Assembly (NCBI GenBank): GCA_039961735.1
Contig: JABRVX010000010.1
Span: 106,531 to 170,530, forward strand
Direction of reading: 5' to 3'
DNA length: 64,000 bases
Source of the DNA: Fimbriimonadia bacterium
Lineage (GTDB): Bacteria > Armatimonadota > Fimbriimonadia > Fimbriimonadales > JABRVX01
Shown here: positions 27,327-34,919 of the stretch, piece after piece
Layout: the number at the start of each line of letters is the position of its first letter
Numbering within the stretch: position 1 is the stretch's first letter
Translations under genes and position numbers: made by a program
The notes under the pieces: model-generated
Databases searched by the model: none
Seen by the model: only the letters and a program-made list of their open reading frames with translations
What the model was told of the DNA's origin: nothing

Positions 27327-27569
27327 CAGTGTTTGTTCGGCCCGGGTGCCGGTGTCGGAGCGGCGTATCGGATTCCCACCTTCGCTGGAATTATAGTTAC
27401 CGACCAGAGTATGTGCCCCATGTCGTTTTCCCGAGGAGTCCGTAAATACGGCTCTTGTCCCGGCAGGGCTTTAGGTTCGAGGGGGCAAACGTGGCGAGGT
27501 GGGCAAGGGGTTAAAGCGCGAAGACGGCGGCGATGCTTGCCTTGTTCGGAAGACCGCGCTTCGCTGGGC

Positions 27570-27937
27570 TAAATAAACCGCACAGCAGTCAGACCGACGT
27601 TGCCGCCAATCACGAGCCGATGTGGGCATTACCCCGAACGATAGACAGCGTCCCTCCTATCGAGCTATCTCTCGCTGTCACGAAGAGCTTTCGCCCCTCG
27701 TCCCTGCGAGACCCTTCCCCTGAGATTCGAACCGTTCGCAGGATTGCTCCTACCTTCGGCTCTCACCGGACTTCCGCCCTCAACGAGATTGCTCCCGTAT
27801 CTTGCTTCCGTCCGTCTCCGGCGTCCCGCGAGATTACTCCCGCGTTTCGCCTTCGCCTCACGAGAAGGTGGAACACTCGAAGAGACAAGCCTTCAACCAC
27901 CGTCTCCGGCGCCCTCGGGAGTTTCCCCCCTCGAGCA
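27570..27937 (-). ncRNA. Candidate structured RNA, boundaries approximate
   Basis: Downstream of a consensus promoter lies about 370 bases with no credible reading frame on either strand and many hairpins closed by GNRA-like loops. Three related hairpin cores of the form GGAG-YAA-TCY are spaced exactly 45 bases apart (plus-strand cores at 27741, 27786 and 27831). Others are CTCGAGGGGGGAAACTCCCG near 27930, a 7-base stem with a GAAA loop at 27683-27700, and a 7-base stem GACAGCG/CGCTGTC enclosing 27650-27680. I found no hallmark of RNase P RNA, tmRNA, SRP RNA or 6S RNA. It may instead be the long leader of rng; the 3' end is a guess. The stretch 27327-27569 shows nothing further. Confidence 0.4.
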
Positions 27938-27943
27938 AACAGA

Positions 27944-27972
27944 ATCATAACACAACTTTTTTGTCCTGTCAA
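27944..27972 (-). promoter_or_regulatory. Near-consensus sigma-70 promoter
   Basis: On the minus strand TTGACA (27972-27967), a 17-base spacer and TATGAT (27949-27944) form one of the best promoters in the window. The predicted start is near 27937. It points away from the aquaporin gene and into a non-coding region that leads to rng about 770 bases later. Confidence 0.75.
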
Positions 27973-28072
27973 GGGTACGGGGCAAAATTCTCGGTTTTTT
28001 TCTGGCCGGAGGATTTGCGGGTCCGTGACCGAACAGAATCCTATTGCCGCAGGTGCGGGATGGAGGGGTGAG

Positions 28073-28795
28073 ATGCAACCGTTTTCGTTCCGATCGGGTC
28101 TTGCCGAATTGCTTGGGACGTTTTTGCTCGTCGTGGTCGGTGGAGGCGCCATCTGCGCCGTTACGGTGCGAGGCGGAAGTGGCGAAGCGATGGCGGTGCG
28201 GGCCGCGCTGGCGAACGGCTTCGCACTTGCAGTGATCGTGTATGCCTTCGCGCATGTGTCGGGCGGAGCAGCCAACCCGGCTGTCAATCTCGCGGCATGG
28301 ATCGGCGGCCGCCTCAGCGCTGCAGGCATGCTGATGTACACGGTCTTTCAACTCGTAGGCGGGATTGTTGGAGGTTTCGTGCTTCGGGCGGTGTACGCGA
28401 AGGTCGTTGACGAGACTATCATCCTGGGTGCGCCGGGCTACAACTTAGACGGTCGAGACATCGTCAGCCCGGTACGGGCGGGACTCACCGAAGTGGTATT
28501 CACCTTCTTTCTCGTGCTGGTGGTAATGGCTTGTCTGTTCGATGAGCGGCGGCGAGCGAAGCAACTCTTTGGACTGTGCGTTGGGCTTGCGTACTCTGCG
28601 GCAATCTTCGCGACGTTCTCGATGACCGGCGCCGGCCTGAACCCGGCGAAGTACCTAGGCTCGGCACTCGCGGCGGGGGCGCTGCAACAGGCAGGCGTCT
28701 TCCTGATTGCTCCCCTGATTGGGGCGGCACTCGCGGCAATTGCATATCGGTTTCTGTTCATGGGCGGGCTGGGGAGCACGGAAGAGGAGGCATAG
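28073..28795 (+). CDS. Aquaporin/MIP family channel
   Basis: The 240-residue membrane protein has the MIP fold with six membrane segments and two half-helices. The first NPA box is intact (GGAANPAVNLAAW). The second reads GAGLNPAKYLGSA, so the Arg that normally follows it and lines the selectivity filter is Lys. AELLGTFLLVVVGGGAICAV is a typical first helix. Water, glycerol or another small neutral solute could be carried; the filter change makes this open. GGAGGGGTGAG just before the ATG at 28073 sets the start; the longer upstream frame runs through the non-coding region. Confidence 0.88.
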   Translation: MQPFSFRSGLAELLGTFLLVVVGGGAICAVTVRGGSGEAMAVRAALANGFALAVIVYAFAHVSGGAANPAVNLAAWIGGRLSAAGMLMYTVFQLVGGIVGGFVLRAVYAKVVDETIILGAPGYNLDGRDIVSPVRAGLTEVVFTFFLVLVVMACLFDERRRAKQLFGLCVGLAYSAAIFATFSMTGAGLNPAKYLGSALAAGALQQAGVFLIAPLIGAALAAIAYRFLFMGGLGSTEEEA

Positions 28796-28912
28796 ACAGA
28801 CGACTCGGTCGCGGGTCCGAAGTCCGTTCGGGCGGTCTTCGAACGCCCTTGGCGGGTATCAATGCTGCGCCAGGGGCGCGACCCCTTGAGCCTGCTTATT
28901 GGGGGTTCTTAT

Positions 28913-29479
28913 ATGGACGCGCAAGCGCCTTGCGTTGCAAAGGTGGGCCAGCCGGCTCCCGATTTTTGCATGAAGACCACGGCCGACATCAAAACGTTGG
29001 AGTCGGTCGCAAAGTTGAGTGACTACCGCGGGAAGTGGCTCGTTCTATTCTTCTATCCGCTCGACTTTACTTTCGTTTGCCCGACCGAGATCCTCGCGCT
29101 CTCGGACCGATACGAGGAGTTCCAGGAGCTGGGTGCCGACATCCTCGGCGTGTCCACGGACTCGGTGTACTCTCATCGCGCTTGGCTCAACACACCGCGA
29201 GACATGAATGGTATTCAGGGAACGAAGTTCCCGCTCGGCGCGGACATCAAGAAGGAAGTCTCCCGGGCCTACGGTGTGCTCATCGAGGAAGAAGGGATAG
29301 CTCTGCGGGGGCTCTTCATCATAGACCCGGACGGCATCCTTCAATACGCTGTCATCAACAATCTGAATATCGGCCGCAGCGTGGACGAAACGTTGCGTGT
29401 CATTCAGGCGCTTCAAACCGGCGGTCTCTGCGGCTCCGACTGGAAGCCGGGCCAAGAGACGCTTAAGCCGGGCGGCTAG
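28913..29479 (+). CDS. Typical 2-Cys peroxiredoxin (AhpC/Prx1 type)
   Basis: The enzyme reduces hydrogen peroxide and organic peroxides. The peroxidatic Cys is in FYPLDFTFVCPTEILALSDR, the catalytic Arg follows later, and the resolving Cys is in GGLCGSDWKPGQ near the C-terminus. The 188-residue length fits. The ATG at 28913 is preferred, as the family N-terminus begins there and GGGGGT lies upstream. A thioredoxin-like gene follows 13 bases later and may supply electrons. Other reductants (AhpF, thioredoxin reductase) are not in the window. Confidence 0.92.
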   Translation: MDAQAPCVAKVGQPAPDFCMKTTADIKTLESVAKLSDYRGKWLVLFFYPLDFTFVCPTEILALSDRYEEFQELGADILGVSTDSVYSHRAWLNTPRDMNGIQGTKFPLGADIKKEVSRAYGVLIEEEGIALRGLFIIDPDGILQYAVINNLNIGRSVDETLRVIQALQTGGLCGSDWKPGQETLKPGG

Positions 29480-29492
29480 GGGGGACATCAAC

Positions 29493-29936
29493 ATGCCACT
29501 TCGAGCCGGGGCGCCTATGCCCAGCTTCGACGGTGCGACCGAGTGGCTGAATGGATCGCCGGACCCCGAGTCGTTGGCCTCGGGGCCGGCCTTCGTGGCG
29601 TTTTGGTCCGTGAGCTGTCACATCTGTCACGAGAACATGCCTGCAGTGCGGGAGTGGAAGAAGCTCTATGAGCCGCGTGGGCTCCGGTTCATCTCTGTTC
29701 ACATGCCGCGTCAGCCGGAGGACACGAACGTGGAGCGGGTTCGCGAGATGGTGGCGGAGTTCGGGATTGATGAGCCGTGCGCCATTGACAACAACCATGC
29801 GATTGCCGATGCGTTCGAGAACGAATGGGTGCCTTCGTACTACCTGTTCGACTCGGACGGGAAGATGAAGGCGCGCTCTGCGGGCGTGTACGCAGTGAAG
29901 ATGATGACGCTGCCGTTGCAGAAGCTGTTCGAATAA
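29493..29936 (+). CDS. TlpA/ResA-like thioredoxin-fold protein
   Basis: The 147-residue protein has a thioredoxin fold with a CxxC redox motif (FWSVSCHICHENMPAVREWK), the beta strand LRFISVHMPR, and the cis-Pro segment NEWVPSYYLFD. No signal peptide or membrane anchor is visible, so it appears cytoplasmic, unlike ResA. AGGGGGGACATCAAC precedes the ATG. Its position right after the peroxiredoxin suggests that it recycles it. Confidence 0.82.
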   Translation: MPLRAGAPMPSFDGATEWLNGSPDPESLASGPAFVAFWSVSCHICHENMPAVREWKKLYEPRGLRFISVHMPRQPEDTNVERVREMVAEFGIDEPCAIDNNHAIADAFENEWVPSYYLFDSDGKMKARSAGVYAVKMMTLPLQKLFE

Positions 29937-29938
29937 AC

Positions 29939-29966
29939 TTCGGGCCGGTCACGCGACCGGCCCGAA
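29939..29966. terminator. Bidirectional terminator hairpin
   Basis: A perfect 12-base stem (TTCGGGCCGGTC) with an ACGC loop lies between two convergent genes. It is flanked by AAAC and GTT, so a short T-tract exists on either strand. Confidence 0.7.
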
Positions 29967-29990
29967 AGTTAGCCCGCTCCAGTCGGCAGT

Positions 29991-30275
29991 CTACCTTTCG
30001 GCACGCGCGGCGGGGTCTTTGGCAAAGGGCAGCATCAGCCCGACGACGATGCCCCAGACGGTGCCGAATAGGGCGTAGATCAACATTGGCGCAAGATCCC
30101 CTTGCTGCAAGCCAAGCTTTACGAAGTAGGCCACGGTTCCAGCCGTCGCGTAAGAACAGAGCTTCGGGATGCGGCGGGGAGAGCGCCTAGCCCATTGGCG
30201 TCCGAGTGCGGTGACGCCGTGCTTGGCGAGGATGCCGAAGGCAAGCATGGTGGCCAGTCGAATGCTAACGTCCAT
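29991..30275 (-). CDS. Small membrane protein, unknown
   Basis: The 94-residue product begins MDVSIRLATMLAFGILAKHG and has two or three likely membrane segments (for example LCSYATAGTVAYFVKLGL and MLIYALFGTVWGIVVGLMLP) and a charged tail. I do not recognise the family. The ATG at 30275 is preferred to the open frame extending to 30338. It is convergent with the thioredoxin-like gene and divergent from the next one. Confidence 0.5.
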   Translation of the reverse strand: MDVSIRLATMLAFGILAKHGVTALGRQWARRSPRRIPKLCSYATAGTVAYFVKLGLQQGDLAPMLIYALFGTVWGIVVGLMLPFAKDPAARAER

Positions 30276-30377
30276 TGATGCCCAGGGTACCTCGGCAATG
30301 CTCCAGCAGGCATGCAGTGGTCCTGCTGGGAGCTGCAAAACGTCTCGCGAGGAGCACGGGTATACTCTTCCTTCGCA

Positions 30378-30680
30378 ATGTCAGGCAAGAAGCGCGGCAA
30401 GCCCGCTTGGTGGAAGAGCAGTTACTTCTGGATTACCGGGGTCCTCTTGGTGATCGCGGTCTACGGCTTCGCGATGGGCCCCTCGACCATAGCAGACACC
30501 GGCCAATCGAATAGCAGACCGCTGTCACCGGAGAACCCTCGTGACGTCGCAGCGGACATCCGCCTTCCCCTTTTGTACCTAGGGGCTGCGCTTCTGATGG
30601 CGTTTAATGGGATCGTCTCTCACCGGCAGTACGTTGCGCAGTACCACGCCGAGCAGGAACAGGAGCAGGAGAAAAGCTGA
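30378..30680 (+). CDS. Small two-helix membrane protein, unknown
   Basis: The 100-residue product starts with a Lys-rich N-terminus (MSGKKRGKPAWWKSSYFW), has a first membrane helix (ITGVLLVIAVYGFAMG), a short external loop and a second helix (LPLLYLGAALLMAFNGIVS). It ends in a Gln/Glu-rich tail. TATACT lies 12 bases before the ATG and may be a -10 box, which would give almost no leader. Its stop shares a base with the start of the next gene (TGATG), so the two are coupled. Confidence 0.6.
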   Translation: MSGKKRGKPAWWKSSYFWITGVLLVIAVYGFAMGPSTIADTGQSNSRPLSPENPRDVAADIRLPLLYLGAALLMAFNGIVSHRQYVAQYHAEQEQEQEKS

Positions 30681-31435
30681 TGGTCCTCTGCATCAAGTGC
30701 CACAACCCGATCAAGAAACTGCCTGTGTGGTTGTCGCGTGTGAAGGTGGGGTTCGTCTGCGATTCGTGCAAGACACGGCCCGTGAGTCAGCAGGGCCACG
30801 CGCGCAAGCCCACGCCTCCACCCGAGTCGGTCGATCTGGAACTAGATGACACGGTCCCTCTTCCCTCCAGCCTGGCCGACTTATCCACCGAGATCGTGGA
30901 CGTGGTGGAGAAAGAGGTGGAGATTCCGGAGGAGCCGATCCTCGCGGTCGTGTCCATGGAGGAGTCGTCGGCTGAGGTAGAGGCCGCGGCCGAGGCTGAG
31001 CCGGAGCCGGCGCGAGTGGAGGAAGTCTCGAAGAAGCGGAAGGCGGCCAAGCCTGAAGCTCCGTTGCCCGAGGTGGCGATTCCTGACGACGCGCCGCACA
31101 CCCTGCTGGCCAAAAAGCTGCTACAGGTTCTTGCCCCCGAGGGATCGGAAGGGAAGCCCAAGGGGAAGAAGGCCACAGAAGAGAAGAAGGCGAAGCCCGA
31201 ACCGGCGCCGGAACCGAAGGCAAAGAAGGCTAAAGCCGAGGCTGCGTCTGAACCGAAGTCCAAGAAGGTCGCAGAGAAGGAGGCGAAGCCCGAACCGGCG
31301 CCGGAACCGAAGGCAAAGAAGGCTAAAGCCGAGGCTGCGCCTGAGCCCAAGGCTAAGAAGGTCGCGGAGAAGGAGGCGAAGTCGCCCTCCCCCACCGCGT
31401 CCAAGCCGAAGAAGACCGCCGCCAAGAAGGTCTGA
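30680..31435 (+). CDS. Zinc-ribbon protein with long Lys/Ala/Pro/Glu repeat tail
   Basis: Residues 1-35 form a four-cysteine zinc ribbon (CIKCH and CDSCK pairs). An acidic middle part (STEIVDVVEKEVEIPEEP) is followed by a tail from about residue 150 made of repeats built from KAKKAKAEA, PEPAPEPKAKK and KKVAEKEAK. The tail ends in KPKKTAAKKV and looks like histone H1-type tails that bind nucleic acid. The 31-residue repeat is also visible at DNA level (31189-31339). A nucleoid or RNA-binding role is inferred. It is coupled to the small membrane protein gene upstream. Confidence 0.65.
   Translation: MVLCIKCHNPIKKLPVWLSRVKVGFVCDSCKTRPVSQQGHARKPTPPPESVDLELDDTVPLPSSLADLSTEIVDVVEKEVEIPEEPILAVVSMEESSAEVEAAAEAEPEPARVEEVSKKRKAAKPEAPLPEVAIPDDAPHTLLAKKLLQVLAPEGSEGKPKGKKATEEKKAKPEPAPEPKAKKAKAEAASEPKSKKVAEKEAKPEPAPEPKAKKAKAEAAPEPKAKKVAEKEAKSPSPTASKPKKTAAKKV
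31189..31339 (+). repeat. Tandem 93-bp repeat inside the Lys/Ala-rich gene
   Basis: A 58-base block at 31189-31246 recurs without change at 31282-31339, a period of 93 bases (31 codons). A partial third unit follows. Exact identity at silent positions points to recent slippage or unequal exchange. Confidence 0.8.
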
Positions 31436-31449
31436 CTGGGCGGCTTGCC

Positions 31450-31767
31450 TCAATCCTTGTCCTTGTCCGGTCGGCTCTCGGGGAGACTGATGATCTGTTC
31501 GCCAGGCTTCACCCAGCCCTGACGTCGCGCCTCGGTTTCCAGCCCCGCGGGGCTGTCGAGCTGTTTGAGGCGGGCTTCCATCTCGCGGTTCTCGCGCTCG
31601 ATCTGAGCCACCTCGGCGCGCAATGTTGCAGCGCGCTGGCGCTCCGAGATCCATAGCTGCCACGGCCGTCGGCTGTTCCATGCAATCGCGCCGATGCAGA
31701 GCAACATCGTCGCCACTAGTCCGAGAGCCAGCCAGTTGACCCGTCCTTGCTTACGCTTCCTTGCCAT
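31450..31767 (-). CDS. FtsB/DivIC-like septum formation protein
   Basis: The 105-residue protein has a short basic cytoplasmic start (MARKRKQGRVN), one membrane helix (WLALGLVATMLLCIGAIAW), and a periplasmic coiled coil (LRAEVAQIERENREMEARLK). It then has a segment of the type LDSPAGLETEARRQGWVKPG, as in FtsB/DivIC, where EExARexxGMVxPGE is common. It would act in the FtsQLB complex at the division site. The start at 31767 overlaps the end of pyk by 17 bases. Confidence 0.75.
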   Translation of the reverse strand: MARKRKQGRVNWLALGLVATMLLCIGAIAWNSRRPWQLWISERQRAATLRAEVAQIERENREMEARLKQLDSPAGLETEARRQGWVKPGEQIISLPESRPDKDKD

Positions 31768-33166
31768 CGTCCGTGACCTCTCCGAAATAGATAAGGTTGG
31801 TGTGCCCACGATCCTTGCAGGGCGTTCCCAACGTGATGACTACCGTGTCCCGTACATGAAGATACCCGTCCCGGACGCCGGAGCGATAGGCCGCAGCGAT
31901 CAGGTCGTCAATCGTATCTCCTTGCTCGGCCTGCACGGGCGCCACCCCCCACACCATGTGGAGGTGCCCAAGCGTGTCGTGCTCAGGGGAGGCGGCAAGA
32001 ATCGGGGCCTGTGGGCGGTTCATCGCGAGCATTCGAGCGGTCGTGCCGCTGCGAGTGAAGCCCACGATGGCAGCGACCTGAAGGGCGTCGGCTAGGGAGC
32101 ATGCGGCTCTCGCGACCGCGCAGGTCGAGTCGACCCGCCCAGGGGGCGCGATGGTGGGGGCATTCGGCAGCTCGCGTTCCGCACGCTCGGCAATCTGCGA
32201 CATCGTTCGCACGACCTTCGCCGGATGGCGACCGATGGCGGTCTCGGCGGAGAGCAGCAGAGCGTCCGCGCCTTCTAGGATGGCACCGGAGACGTCGGAC
32301 ACCTCGGCGCGAGTGGGGCGGTCATTCTCGATCATGCTCTCCAGCATCTGGGTGGCGATGACTACGGGCTTGCCCACTTCGCGGCATCGGCGGATCACCT
32401 GCCGTTGGATGTGGGGCACGTCGGCGATGGGCACCTGAAGTCCCAGGTCTCCGCGTGCCACCATCACAGCGTCCGCTGTCTGGACTATCTCGTCCAATCT
32501 CTCGACTGCCTGCGCCGTTTCGATCTTCGCGCATATGGCAGCCTTTGAGCCCGCCTCGCGCGCGAGCTCGCGCGCCGTCTCGATGTCCGCTGCCGACCGA
32601 GCGAACGACACGGCGAACCAGTCCACGCCTTCGTCTGCACCTGCGCGGATGTCGAAAGCGTCTTGTGGAGTGATGGCGGGAATGGGAATGTCGCGTCCCA
32701 CCAGTGTCACTCCCTGCCGCGTCCGCACCGCACCTTCGTCCTCCACACGTGCTGTCAGAGTGGAGCCAGACTTGCTCTCGACCCGCAGAGACACTCCACC
32801 GTCGCCGATGAGGAGTGTGTCACCGGGTTGTGCGGCCTCGATCACCTCGGGGAGTGGGAATGGCAGTGAGCCCGCAAGCGGCTGCAGCGAGAGAGTGACG
32901 GTCGCGCCCGGAGGAAGGTTCACCTGACCGCCTTCGATCTCGCCCAGTCGGAACTTGGGGCCGGCGAGGTCGAGGAGAACAGCGGGCCTGCGCGCGGGGT
33001 CGGCATGGAGAGAGTGGACGGTGCGGATCTGCTCACGGCGGCTGGGCCAGTCGCTATGCGAGCAGTTGAAGCGGGCGACGTCCATCCCGGCTTCTGCCAT
33101 GGCCGCGATGGTGTCGGGAGCCGACGAGGAAGGACCGATGGAGCAGATGATCTTGGTGCGCCTCAC
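31751..33166 (-). CDS. pyk: Pyruvate kinase
   Basis: The enzyme makes pyruvate and ATP from phosphoenolpyruvate and ADP at the end of glycolysis. The 471 residues match the family. Markers are RRTKIICSIGPSSSAPDTI, GMDVARFNCSHSD, LLDLAGPKFRLG, the catalytic segment AAICAKIETAQAVERLDEIV, MVARGDLGLQVPI, VIATQMLESMIENDRPTRAE and DALLLSAETAIGRHPAKVV. The C-terminal allosteric domain is present. It starts with GTG and is followed by the FtsB-like gene in the same direction. Confidence 0.95.
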   Translation of the reverse strand: MRRTKIICSIGPSSSAPDTIAAMAEAGMDVARFNCSHSDWPSRREQIRTVHSLHADPARRPAVLLDLAGPKFRLGEIEGGQVNLPPGATVTLSLQPLAGSLPFPLPEVIEAAQPGDTLLIGDGGVSLRVESKSGSTLTARVEDEGAVRTRQGVTLVGRDIPIPAITPQDAFDIRAGADEGVDWFAVSFARSAADIETARELAREAGSKAAICAKIETAQAVERLDEIVQTADAVMVARGDLGLQVPIADVPHIQRQVIRRCREVGKPVVIATQMLESMIENDRPTRAEVSDVSGAILEGADALLLSAETAIGRHPAKVVRTMSQIAERAERELPNAPTIAPPGRVDSTCAVARAACSLADALQVAAIVGFTRSGTTARMLAMNRPQAPILAASPEHDTLGHLHMVWGVAPVQAEQGDTIDDLIAAAYRSGVRDGYLHVRDTVVITLGTPCKDRGHTNLIYFGEVTDDGKEA

Positions 33167-33228
33167 GCCCCATGGTTCCTCATCAGGCGCGCGGGCACCT
33201 GCGTGTGGTTTACAATGCTCCCAACGCC

Positions 33229-33816
33229 ATGCTGCTGATGATTGATAACTACGACAGCTTCACCTACAATCTCGTTCAGTACCTCGGCGAGATGGGCATC
33301 GAGCCGTTCGTGTGCCGAAACGACGAGCTGAGCGTAGACGAGGTGGAGAAGATGGGACCTAGCGCCATCGTGCTCTCGCCGGGACCGTGCACACCGGTGG
33401 AGGCAGGTGTCTGCGTGCCACTCATCCAGCGCCTTGCCGGGCGGGTTCCGATCTTCGGAGTGTGCCTCGGGCACCAAGCGATAGGGGCGGCGTTCGGCGG
33501 AAACATCGTGCGGGCGAGACGGCTGATGCATGGGAAGGCCTCGTCTATTCGGCACGACGGGTCCGGGGTCTTCGAAGGACTGCCGTGTCCCTTCTCGGCG
33601 ATCCGCTACCACTCGCTGGTGATAGAACGCGAGACGATGCCCGAGTGTCTGGTAGAGACGGCCACCTCCGAGGATGACGGTGAGATCATGGGCGTCCGGC
33701 ACCGGGAGTTCGCTCTGGAGGGCATTCAGTTCCATCCGGAGTCGATCCTAACGGAGCATGGCAAGACGATATTGCGTAATTTCTGCCGGCAGGCGGGTCT
33801 GGAGGCGAGGACATGA
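33229..33816 (+). CDS. Glutamine amidotransferase, anthranilate/aminodeoxychorismate synthase component II
   Basis: The class I glutamine amidotransferase supplies ammonia to TrpE or PabB. It has MLLMIDNYDSFTYNLVQYLG, LSPGPCTPVEAG, the catalytic Cys in IFGVCLGHQAIGAAFGG, SIRHDGSGVF, IRYHSLVIER, and the His-Glu pair in IQFHPESILTEHG. Length is 195 residues. TrpG and PabA cannot be told apart; the synthase partner is not in the window. A TACAAT box at 33211-33216 lies 12 bases before the ATG, so the message may have a very short leader. The stop overlaps the next start by 4 bases. Confidence 0.9.
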   Translation: MLLMIDNYDSFTYNLVQYLGEMGIEPFVCRNDELSVDEVEKMGPSAIVLSPGPCTPVEAGVCVPLIQRLAGRVPIFGVCLGHQAIGAAFGGNIVRARRLMHGKASSIRHDGSGVFEGLPCPFSAIRYHSLVIERETMPECLVETATSEDDGEIMGVRHREFALEGIQFHPESILTEHGKTILRNFCRQAGLEART

Positions 33817-34919
33817 CAGAGAAACACAAGGAGCGTGTGAAGAAGCTGCAGCAAGCGCTTCGGGATCTGGGCTACGATGCGTTCTTCGCTTCGACACCCA
33901 TAACCACTGAGTACTTGGTGGGGCATCGTGAGGGTGGTGGAGAGCGGATGATGCTGCTAGGCATCGCACCGGACCATGAGCCTGCGATGTTGATCCCCGC
34001 CTTGGCACTCGTACAGGCGAAGGCGACCACGGGCATAGAGGATATCACCACGTGGATGGACGGCGAGGACCCAGGCGTGAAGTTCGCGGCGTGGGCAGAG
34101 CGATGGGGGCTTCGCACCGGCGTGATAGCAGTGGACGACGAGATGACATCGTTCTTTTTGCTTCGGATGCAACAGGCGCTGCCGGCCGCGCTATTCAAGC
34201 CGGGGACACCTGTTATGGAGGCGTGCCGAGGGCGGAAGGACGCTGAAGAGATTGCATACCTGCAGTATGCGGCGAATGCTGTCGATGAGGCCTACAAGGC
34301 GGGCATTGCTGCTATCCGAGTGGGTGCTACCGAGATGGACGTAGCTCTCGCTATCAGCGACGCGACGAACGCACAGGGTGTGATCACCTCCTTCGGAATC
34401 GTGGGAGCCGGGGCTCACGGCGCGATGCCACACTACTACACCGGACACAAACCGCTGGAGCCAGGCGATGTGATCGTCATGGACTTTGGCGGAACCTATC
34501 ATGGTTACTTCGCAGACATCACGCGCACCGCATGTCTCGGCGAGGCGAGCGCGGAAGCGAAGAAGGTGTATCGTATCGTGCGCGATGCGCACTATGCAGC
34601 GCGTGAAGTGGCAAGACCGGGAGTAGCTGCGCAAGAAGTGGATCGCGCGGCACGGCGGGTGATCGCAGACGCAGGATATGGCGAGTACTTCGTGCATCGC
34701 GTGGGACACGGGATCGGATTGCAGTGCCACGAGCCGCCCTATATGGTGGAAGGTAACGAGACGCTCCTGGCAGAGGGTCACACTTTCACCGTGGAGCCTG
34801 GCATCTACCTGCCGGATCGGTTCGGAGTGCGGTTGGAGAACGTGGTGGCAATCACTTCGGATGGGTGCCGCAGCCTCAATGCCGAGCCCGCCCCCGAGTT
34901 GCTGGAGATTCCCGTCTGA
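33813..34919 (+). CDS. M24 family metallopeptidase (Xaa-Pro aminopeptidase-like)
   Basis: The 368-residue protein has the creatinase-type N-domain and a pita-bread catalytic domain. The five metal ligands are visible in VIVMDFGGTYHGY, FADITRTA, HRVGHGIGLQ, FTVEPGIYLP and VRLENVVAI. Such enzymes remove residues before proline from peptides. The ATG overlaps the amidotransferase stop (ATGA). It is a paralogue of the peptidase beside the proteasome genes at 46164-47354. Confidence 0.88.
   Translation: MTEKHKERVKKLQQALRDLGYDAFFASTPITTEYLVGHREGGGERMMLLGIAPDHEPAMLIPALALVQAKATTGIEDITTWMDGEDPGVKFAAWAERWGLRTGVIAVDDEMTSFFLLRMQQALPAALFKPGTPVMEACRGRKDAEEIAYLQYAANAVDEAYKAGIAAIRVGATEMDVALAISDATNAQGVITSFGIVGAGAHGAMPHYYTGHKPLEPGDVIVMDFGGTYHGYFADITRTACLGEASAEAKKVYRIVRDAHYAAREVARPGVAAQEVDRAARRVIADAGYGEYFVHRVGHGIGLQCHEPPYMVEGNETLLAEGHTFTVEPGIYLPDRFGVRLENVVAITSDGCRSLNAEPAPELLEIPV

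Noticed and set aside
27182..27421. 79-residue minus-strand ORF upstream of rng
   Set aside because: Composition is unlike protein and there is no ribosome site; the rng leader passes through it.
27184..27937. Glycine riboswitch or another known riboswitch/ribozyme in the non-coding region (minus strand has GGTGAGAGCCGAAGG and AATCTCAGG)
   Set aside because: The pieces resemble parts of the glycine aptamer, but the P3 stem between them is missing and no glycine gene follows. Signatures of RNase P RNA, tmRNA and SRP RNA were also not found.
27533..28795. 420-residue ORF ending with the aquaporin
   Set aside because: The first 180 residues run through non-coding structured DNA; the aquaporin starts at 28073 behind a strong ribosome site.
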